Source: Panulirus ornatus
Lineage: Eukaryota; Arthropoda; Malacostraca; Decapoda; Palinuridae
Direction of reading: 5' to 3'
NCBI RefSeq assembly: GCF_036320965.1
Contig: NC_092226.1
Span: forward strand, 19,288,502 to 19,352,501
DNA length: 64,000 nucleotides
This document shows positions 56,663 through 64,000 of this stretch, in pieces (positions within the stretch are counted from its first letter, which is position 1; every line of letters starts with the position of its first letter). Made by a program: the position numbers and the translations under genes. The notes under the pieces were generated by a model that was given only the letters and a program-made list of their open reading frames with translations, was not told where the DNA came from and searched no databases.

Positions 56663-56820
56663 CTTATCTCCCTCTTTTGGATTCTTATCTGGATGGTATT
56701 TGAGGGCAAGCTTGCGGTAAGCCTTTTTTAATTCCTCTGCTGATGACGTGGGTTTCACCCCCAATATATCGTAATATCCTGTTTCCTTCACCATCCTGGC
56801 TCCTTGTAAAGGATCTAAGC
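56663..56820 (-). CDS. DNAJA1: DNAJA1-like exon: 5' UTR end, start codon, J domain
   Basis: The exon is bounded by an acceptor (AG at 56822-56821) and a donor GTAAG ending at 56662. The ATG lies at 56794-56792 with A at -3 and G at +4, a strong start context. A TAG lies upstream within the exon, so the first 26 bases are 5' UTR and at least one more upstream non-coding exon exists. The 44 codons begin [13 protein letters not shown], the usual opening of DNAJA proteins, and run through helices I and II of the J domain. The HPD tripeptide that contacts and stimulates Hsp70 is at residues 34-36. The exon ends in phase 0 after EGDK, just before the helix III sequence supplied by the next exon. 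Confidence 0.95.
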
Positions 56821-56822
56821 CT

Positions 56823-57569
56823 GTAAATCAATTAGACAATACATTTCAGTGGATCTGAAAAATAAATGTCTTTTTTTACTATTTAGTCTAATAAGGTGTT
56901 TGAAATAATCTATGCACATCTTACCAATAAATTCATCAAGAGCACCATGGTCTCAGTTCTATGTAAAGATGCCACAATTTGTAACAACTGTTTTCATCAA
57001 ATGCCTAGTCACCAATGAAGCAAAATCTGAAGGATCAGAACCTTAGCAGAGGAGGAAATTGGTCACCCTTGTTACGATCCCCAAGTGATAAATTTTCCAA
57101 AGTTAGAGATTTTCTTATATTTTGCAACCACAGTATCTTTACACATTAAAATTTCTGATGTAATATTTACATTTAAGCATAGGCATTTTATCTAAATCTA
57201 CTGCATAAATTGTAAGAACTGCCATGGAGATTTAAAAATATTTCCTTCCATTCAGTTGCACCTTAACATTCAAATTCTTAAAAATGAGTACAAATGATCC
57301 AGATATGCTGCCATCTGGGAATACAGAGAGAAAGTATGACAGTAAACTGTATAACTGGAACACCTTATGTAACTTCTTTCTGACTTTCCTTGAGTAAATT
57401 AATGACTTATGTGGTGATGCTTCTGTCTCCATCAAATGCATAAGAGAGGTTATTCTTGCACGAATGGAAGCATTTATACCCTCTTCCTCCAAAACAACCT
57501 CTTTATCCAACCCATTGTTCAACCATTCCTATTCTGACATCATTAAGGAAAGTGATCAGGAAACCTGCT
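56823..57569. other. Sequence upstream of the start-codon exon
   Basis: Should be intron between a 5' UTR exon and the ATG exon. No promoter or CpG-rich patch is evident. Confidence 0.4.
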
Positions 57570-59415
57570 TGAAAAACTCTCCATGAGGCAACCCATTCCT
57601 CTCTTCAAAGGAAGTGCAATAACCTCTCCTGGTCATCCACTTATAGGTCTTACTGGTCTTTTAGCTAAAGGCATCCTTAGCATCATCTGTCACTCTACCT
57701 TTCCTTTACTTTTCCATTCTGGCAGCACTATAGCTGTCTCTCTCATATACAAAGCAACTATCTTTGGTTCCTGTTTCTCTTCTAACCCCATCTTGGATGA
57801 CCCTAACATTCCTTCACCCCCTGATGCTCCTCTTACTAAATCGTATGCCCCTCCCCTTAATCTCTTTTCAGACTGTCCGAAATGCACTTCTCTCTCTAGA
57901 CACAAGCAAACTTATGGTCGTTTGCATCCATCCCTATGTACTGAAAGAGTGTGCCTCTAAATATGTACCTGTGCTTGCTCATCTGTTCCATTTCTATTCA
58001 AAAACCAAAACTTTTCTTTCTCCTTGGAAGTATGCACTGATAAATCCCATCCCTGAAGAGAGCAACCATTCTGACCCTCTTAACTTTCGTCCTATTGCTT
58101 TGACATCCACCATTTCCAAAGTTTTTGAATCCCTCCTCAATTCCCATATCCATAGACACCTCGAAAATCACAGTCTTCTCTCTGATCACCAGTACAGCTT
58201 CCATAAGAGGAGATCCACTGGATTTTCTTTCCTATCTTACAAATGTCAGGTCATCATCCCTCAAAGATTTTGGAGTTATGTGTAACTACCCTTGACAGGG
58301 TGTGGCATCGGGGACTCATCTCTATTCTCCCCTCTCCTGGCTTCTCTCCTTCACTTTGCTCCTTCATATCTAGTTTCCTAGATGGATCAACATTCCCGTT
58401 TTCTCCATCAAAAGCAGTGCCTCTCAAGGTCATGTCCTGTCCCCTACACTTTTTCACCTTTTTTCTTCAACAATTTCCTCTCCTCCACAAATAATCAAAT
58501 GCACTCATATGCTTAAAGCTCAACACTGCATTCACCCACATCCTTTAATTTTGCTCCTTCTCTCGCTCCGTCTGCATCTTGTCTTGACACAGCTTCCTCA
58601 ATAAACTCAGACTTTGACATGATATCTCGAGGACTGATAAAAGCTGGTCAAGCTCAACGTCTCCAAGACACAGTTTCTACCCACCTCTCTTTTGTAAAAT
58701 CCTCACAACTCTTCTCTCTCCTTTGATGGTTCAGTAATTCCACATCCTAACTCACTGAGCACACTTAGTATCATTTTACCATCCACTCTTTCTTAGTAAA
58801 CCCACATCAGAGGAATAGCTAATTCTGCATCTCAGGAACTGGGTGTCCTATTTCGATGTCAGAACTTTTTTCTTCTCAACACTTGCTCTGTTTATACAAA
58901 GGACTAATTCGTCCTTGTATGGAATACTGCTCTTACATCTAGGGTGGTTCTAGTTTTGCATCCTTACTTCACAGAGTTGAAAGGAGTCCAACTTATAAAC
59001 TGTCCCAGGCTAACTTCCATATCTGACCCTCTTGCCCTTCATTGCAATGGGGGTTCACTTTCCCTCTTCTATAGGTATTACTTTGGTTTTTGCTCCCGAG
59101 AGCTGGCTGTTTGTGCGCCACAACCACTAGCTAGACCATGCAACACTCAGCAAGCTGCTGCATCGCATAATTAATTAATGTATGGCCATCGGTAACTCAA
59201 AAGTGGATTGTTTTGATAAACGCTTATTTCATTACACATCAAAGCATCAGAACTCTCTACCTTACAATGTCTTTCTCAATAATTATCACCTGGCACATTA
59301 TAAAAGACAGGTTTTTCACTTCCTCCTAAATTCGTAAACTTTCCCTTCTTTTCTTTTTCTTTCAATACTCTCTCCGTATCTTAATTAGGGCCTTTTGTCC
59401 ATGACTAGACCCTTG
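57570..59415 (+). mobile_element. LINE C (jockey-like) RT to 3' end, decayed
   Basis: Readable in order: FGSCFSSNPILDD (start of RT region), YGRLHPSLCTERV / HPYVLKECASKYVPVLAHL, SDPLNFRPIALTSTISKVFE, LLSDHQYSFHKRRSTG, then decayed motif A/B, PCMEYCS-like, RVESxxxxLxNCPRLTSISDP, LFYRYYFGFCSRELAVCA and a 3' UTR near 59340-59415. Stops and frame changes are frequent. RPIALTS and DHQYGF-type motifs place it in the jockey group. Confidence 0.82.
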
Positions 59416-59604
59416 AAAAAAAAAGTTCGGACCATTAAATTCTCTCCATATTTTGAAACTTTTACCTTGTCTCATCAAAAAACAAACTACCAGGCTAATT
59501 CTGACACCTCCTCCTTAAAAGTATCTTACACATACTCAAATCTCACTTGTTTTCTTCACACAAGTTCTCTTGCCATCTTGTCTACACAATCTTTTCACAT
59601 GTAA

Positions 59605-60165
59605 TCACAGTAGATTCCAACAAACCAACGGTCCCTAGCCCTCAGCATCATGGGATGCTAAGGATCTCCACCTGACTCTAATGCCTGTGCAAGGGTGGGC
59701 TCAGACAGTAGCAATAATGGCCCCTGCCACAAGCTTCCCCTTTCTAATAGACCTGCCTCTTTTTCTACTCATTATACCAACATTTGCAGTCTAGAGTCTC
59801 TAATAACCTCTCTTCTGTTGAACACCATCTGTCAACTACTCTCCTAATATCTAACTTCCCTGAGACCAAATTGTCTTATGATATTCTTACTAGCCACTTT
59901 CTCATATCCAACCATAATCTCCATTCATATGCCAACTTGTGGTAGGCCTTAGGGACTCGAGTCCCCAAACTTTGATATCACCTGGTTCAAAGTCTGTCTC
60001 CCAACTACTACGGTTTTCTTTAGTTTTACCACCTACTCTCCATATTCTACAAATTCTATAACTGTAATTATCTAAACTCCACCATGAAGCCATGACATCT
60101 CACCTGCCTAGCTGAGATCCTCTACCAAGGATATTTCAATGTTCACCAGGGGGAAGGGTCGAACT
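59605..60165 (+). mobile_element. LINE C endonuclease fragment
   Basis: The translation contains a decayed ICSL start (conserved N-terminal endonuclease strand), then LESPNFDITWFKVCLPTTTV and SPYSTNSITV, as expected for the endonuclease of family C. Because it lies 3' of an RT copy, it must be a separate, 3'-truncated or rearranged copy. Confidence 0.7.
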
Positions 60166-60780
60166 CCTCCCATACTAGAGGTAGGGGGATTGAAGCTATC
60201 ACACTATTATGTTCTCCATCTTCAACCATCCAGAGTAAATGGCAAGTGAGTAGCCAGTTGTTCTCATGAATTCTTTTGTTTTGATCATGATATCCATTAG
60301 TCTACCTCCTGCCCCATGAGTCCAGTCTATCTTTATAAGGTTCATGTAGCCATCAGGAAGCTGGCCACATCCAATAGTTGGGACCACAAGTTATGAAGTG
60401 CTGTGATGGTATGTACCCATGTGCTGAGAATGCACGGTAAGTGTTTGATGTCTTCATGGTAGTTGTACCATGGGCAAGGAAAGGCTTGGGATATGCTGAA
60501 ATGGTGTTTGTAGGGCGGTAGAGATACATGATGTTCAGAGCAAAAGTGAGCAAGTGTGACTGGCATCAAAAAGGAGAGTAGGGTTTCTGTTGTGTGGGAT
60601 GGAGTTTGAGCTGGGAGGTCAGTTAAGTGCTTGTCAAGTAATTTCAGTGCATATGTGTTTTTTAATGGTATATTTGCTCATTTCCTTCAAGGCATTCCTT
60701 TTAAACTTAAGACAAACACCAGAAGTGTGATGTCACTTTTTAGTCTTTTGGACAATTTTGAAGCCTCACTGCCCTTGTAA
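60166..60780. other. Unassigned sequence
   Basis: Minus-strand ORFs of 60-75 codons near 60200-60570 are not recognised. It could be another retroelement remnant. Confidence 0.35.
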
Positions 60781-60784
60781 ACAT

Positions 60785-61592
60785 GGCACTGGAGATGCCC
60801 TCTGCCAGTGAACTGTCAAGAGTGAGGCACAAAAGGCTAAAAAATGGCACTGGAGTCAACCAGTTATGCTGAGGATTAGAAGAGACAAGCGAGTGAGGGT
60901 GATGGTGTTGAATGTGAATGGTATGACTGGTGAGAGTAAAAGGAGGGAGCTTGTGGAGAGGTTTAAAAGTGGTAGCATGGATGTGCTAGGAATTGGGGAA
61001 ACATATCCTTGGGGCAGGGTGTGTGAAGTGAAATTGGAGATGATGAATGCAAAGTATGAGAGGGCTTGGAAGGTGTGATATTGAAGGGAATGAGTAAAAA
61101 TTATCTAGGAAGAGGATATGAAGGATGTGCAATTCTGCTGTCTCCAAGAGTGTGGGAGGGTGTTACAGATCATGGATGGAATGGATCAAGAACAGTGTGA
61201 GTGAAAGGAAAGACTGGGATTGTGAAGTATACACAGGTATGTGTATATGCGCCTGTGAATAAGTGTTACAGATCATGATGGAATGGATCAAGAATAGTGC
61301 AAGTGAAAGGAAAGACTGGGATTGTGAAGTATACGTTGGTAAGTGTATATGCGCCTGTGAATATGAGGACTGTACAAGGCAAGGATGAAATAAAGCTGTT
61401 CTGAAGAAATTTGAATAACTATATAGGTGGCTTTGAGAATGAGAGATACATGGTCATATTGGGTGATATGAATGCAAAAGTGGGATATGATAAAACTGAT
61501 GAGATAATTGATAAATGGGGAATGCCTAGAGTAAATGAGAGTGGAATGTGCCGAGAGGGGTTTATTCCTTACAAACTTTTTCTCAGCACAAT
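60785..61592 (+). mobile_element. LINE B 5' leader and endonuclease, left part
   Basis: The leader 60785-60862 matches the body of repeat D (CCCTCTGCCAGTG, AGGCTAA, GGAGTCAACCAGTTAT). The endonuclease begins RVMVLNVNGMTGESKRRELV (60893; LNVNG motif), DVLGIGET (SET-type motif), then a tandem duplication at 61161-61364, YIGGFENERYMVILGDMNAKV (GDMN motif) and VNESG..RGLF. It is split at 61592 by a LINE A insertion and resumes at 62528. Confidence 0.85.
61161..61364. repeat. About 103-bp tandem duplication inside LINE B
   Basis: Copies start at 61161 and 61264 (both TGTTACAGATCATG) with a handful of differences. Confidence 0.9.
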
Positions 61593-61603
61593 ATGATTCA
61601 CAG

Positions 61604-62516
61604 CAGAAGCTGGTGACTGAGTTTGGTAAAATGTGTGAAAGAAGAAAGTTAAGAGTAAATGTGAATAAGAGCAAGGTTATTAGGTACAGTAGGGTTGAGG
61701 GTCAAGTCAATTGGGAGGTAAGTTTGAATGGAGCAAAACTGGAGGAAGTAAAGTGTTTTTGATATCTGGGAGTGGATCTGGCAGCGGATGGAACCATGGA
61801 AGCAAAAGTGGATCATAGGGTGGGGGAGGGGGCGAAAATCCTGGGAGCCTTGAAGAATGTGTGGAAGTCGAGAACATTATCTCGGAAAGCAAAAATGGGT
61901 ACGTTTGAAGGAATAGTGGTTCCAACAATGTTGTATGGTAGCGAGGCGTGGGCTATGGATAGAGCTGTGTGCAGGAGGATGGATGTGCTGGAAATGAGAT
62001 GTTTGAGGACAATGTGTGGTGTGAGGTGGTTCGATCGAGTAAGTAACGTAAGGGTAAGAGAGATGTGTGGAAATAAAAAGAGCGTGGTGGAGAGAGCAGA
62101 AGAGGGTGTTTTGAAATGGTTTGGGCACATGGAGAGAATGAGTGAGGAAAGATTGACCAAGAGGATATATGTGTTGGAGGTGGAGGGAACGAGGAGAAGT
62201 GGGAGACCAAATTGGAGGTGGAAAGATGGAGTGAAAAAGATTTTGTGTGATCGGGGCCTGAACACGCAGGAGGGTGAAAGGAGGGCAAGGAATAGAGTGA
62301 ATTGGATCGATGTGGTATACCAGGGTTGACGTGCTGTCAGTGGATTGAATCAGGGCATGTGAAGCGTCTGGGGTAAACCATGGAAAGCTGTGTAGGTATG
62401 TATATTTGCATGTGTGGACGTATGTATATACATGTGTATGGGGGTGGGTTGGGCCATTTCTTTCGTCTGTTTCCTTGCGCTACCTCGCAAACGCAGGAGA
62501 CCGAAAAAAAAAAAAA
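61604..62516 (+). mobile_element. LINE A 3' fragment nested in LINE B
   Basis: Starts at QKLVTEFGKMCERRKLRVNV and ends after a 3' UTR whose last bases are shortened (ACGCAGGAGACCG) plus poly(A). Flanks ATGATTCACAG (61593-61603) and ATGATCCACAG (62517-62527) form an 11-bp duplication with one mismatch. TGATATC at 61760 gives a stop that splits the coding remnant; the rest (61772-62329) is open to the stop. Confidence 0.93.
61772..62329 (+). pseudogene. LINE A C-terminal domain
   Basis: 185 codons: LAADGTME, YGSEAWAMDR (Cys of YGCEAW replaced by Ser), FGHMERM, GRPNWRWKDGVK and VVYQG. A nonsense change at about 61760 separates it from the upstream piece. Confidence 0.85.
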
Positions 62517-62527
62517 ATGATCCACAG

Positions 62528-64000
62528 ATATACATGGATGAGGAATGATGGAAGAGAAGTGCAAAAGGCTTTTTATTAACTACGTGGCAAAGGATGAAAG
62601 ATTGAGAAAAGCCATGCTATTTGCTAGAGTCATGAGAGGACTCTTTGGAGAAAACCATTTTGTGGTTCTCATGGGGATGAGGATCAGGGAGAAGTGGAGG
62701 TATGGTGTAAGGAAGAATGGAGAGGTAATAGTGTTGGCAGGCGAGAAGATGAATCGGAAAAAAATGTAGGGAGGAGTATGAAAGTAAAGCAACTGAGAGC
62801 TTAGATGTAAGTGCAGTGAATGAGGATGCAGTTTTGTGTGAATGAGGAGTTTAAAATGTTTAGAGAAATACTATTAAAGGCAGTACAATTGGTGGTTGGA
62901 TAAAAGGTCATGAGATATAGGAATAAAAATGGCAATGCATGGTAGACAGAAGAGATCAGAATTGCTGTGGAAGAGAAGAAAAAGTCATGTTAGATTGCTC
63001 GATAGGAATGTACCAGTGGAAGTTCTGCAAAGGAGAAGGGAATAACACAAAATATGTTAGCAGAATATCAAGAGGCTAACAGAGGAAAGCAAAAAAGTAA
63101 CGGAAGATTTTGGAAGGAAGTGAAGAGTTTCGGGATAAGAAACTACAAAGGAAGGAAGTGAAAAAGGAAATGTCAAAGTGAGAAGGAAGGAAGGGAAGTT
63201 GCTGAATCAAAAGGAGGAAGTGAAAGGATGATGGAAAGAGTATTCAAAAAAAAAAAAGGGGGGGGGGGACAGTTGTTACATGCATAGGTAAAGAGGATGG
63301 AAGGAAGAGGATGCAAGGGCATACAGCAAAAAGGGAGGTAAGAAGGGCAACAATGAGGCTGAAGGTACAAAATGCGCCTGGAGTGGATGGGATGCATTTT
63401 TTATGTAATTTAGCATGGAAACAGAAGGATATGCCCGAGGATTGGGTGAAAGCTACTATCGTTCCTTTATTCAAAGGAAAGAATGCTAAGGATGCACATA
63501 GCAATTATAGGGGAATAAGTCTGTTAAGTATACCAGGAAAAGTATTTAGTGAAAGGTAAGAAGTTGTATGGAGCTTTTATGGATCTAAAGAAAGTGTATG
63601 ACGTACAGAATCAATTGGAATGCTTTATGGGATGTGTTAAGGATATATGGTATAGCGGAGACACCTGTTGGATGATGTGAAAGCCTTCTACAGAGGAGCA
63701 AACGAGTGTGTAAGAGTTGAGTGAAAATTTTGGGATGCATGTAGGTACGAGGCAGGGCTGTGTGATGTCACAGTGGCTTTTTAATATATATATATGGATG
63801 GAGTGATAAGCGAGATGAAAGCAAAAATAGGGAAAGAAGGTGGAGATGGAATGAGGCAGTGAGACATGGTGACTCGTGGCAAACCTGTTCACAGATGATA
63901 CTGTGTTGCTTGCCATAAGTAAAGAGGAGTTGCAAAAGGTTGTGAGTGTTCTATGACGTGTATACATAGGCAAATGAAGGTAAATGCAAGTAAAAGGAAA
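62528..64000 (+). mobile_element. LINE B right part: endonuclease end and RT (runs off window)
   Basis: Directly continues the interrupted endonuclease (RYTWMRNDG at 62528), then INYVAKDERLRKAM, HFVVL, a basic linker, RT motifs PGVDGM, TIVPLFKGKN, NYRGISLLSIPGK, GAFMDLKKVYD (motif A), RQGCVMSQWLFN (motif B) and FTDDTVLLA (motif C, with Ala replaced by Thr). Several small shifts. The end is outside the window. Confidence 0.82.

Larger units (their letters stand above)
12007..56820 (-). other. DNAJA1: DNAJA1-like type I Hsp40 gene, seven exons seen
   Basis: Whole-gene entry; the exons are listed separately. The gene encodes a type I J-domain co-chaperone that stimulates Hsp70 ATPase and delivers clients in the cytosol. 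Joined exons give 346 codons in this order: J domain, short Gly/Phe region, client-binding domain interrupted by four zinc-finger repeats, and most of the second C-terminal beta domain. Known DNAJA1 proteins have about 400 residues, so roughly 50 are missing at the C-terminus (usually an acidic stretch and a prenylated Cys end). The last exon seen ends in a good donor at 12006 with codon phase 2, so a further exon must lie to the left; I searched 1-12000 for it and saw nothing convincing. Introns are about 9.4, 6.1, 5.6, 11.4, 7.0 and 4.3 kb and are packed with LINEs. No in-frame stop or frameshift occurs in any exon. DNAJA1/Droj2 fits better than DNAJA2, but orthology needs a tree. Confidence 0.93.

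Noticed and set aside
60199..60569. Minus-strand ORFs of 60-75 codons
   Set aside because: No recognisable motif; overlapping frames are all similarly open, suggesting chance or an unknown decayed repeat.

Overview
The window is animal nuclear DNA, most likely from an arthropod and probably a crustacean. The evidence is one split gene with GT/AG introns of 4-11 kb, several families of non-LTR retrotransposons (LINEs), poly(A) and (AT)n tails, microsatellites, and no operons or bacterial-style genes. The crustacean guess rests on recalling similar LINE proteins from decapod genomes, so it is inference.

The one cellular gene is a type I J-domain co-chaperone of the DNAJA1 / Drosophila Droj2 type, on the minus strand. 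Seven exons lie at 56820-56663 (5' UTR end, ATG, J domain), 47256-47078, 40969-40804, 35194-35072, 23721-23567, 16602-16484 and 12172-12007. All splice phases agree, giving 346 joined codons. The first non-coding exon (right) and the terminal coding exon (left) were not found. A broken 3' fragment of a PIP4K-type lipid kinase gene sits at 18241-18483.

Almost everything else recognisable is retrotransposon. Family A is a LINE with an APE-type endonuclease, a reverse transcriptase and a conserved C-terminal domain, in more than 20 copies from nearly intact (49937-51959, 6770-8627) to very old (11021-11396, 29056-31465). Family B is a related LINE (60785-64000, 54765-56095). Family C is jockey-like (57570-59415, 59605-60165, three minus-strand 3' pieces). 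Family E is CR1/L2-like (25620-27470, 34015-34640). A short repeat S (about 231 bp) is present 12 times, and a short repeat D 3 times. Minisatellites lie at 22855-23120, 24160-25440 and 52640-53480.

The observation I rate highest is structural. Repeat S appears to be family A with its middle removed: its head matches the 5' leader and first codons of the LINE endonuclease ORF at 1-490, and its last ~50 bp match the LINE 3' end, including a foldable hairpin. Repeat D stands in the same relation to family B. So two LINE families in one window each seem to have a non-autonomous partner built from their two ends. Nested insertions with target-site duplications (43438-46189, 61593-62527, 49927-51969) give a relative order of insertion. 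I found no CRISPR array, tRNA, rRNA or other defined system.
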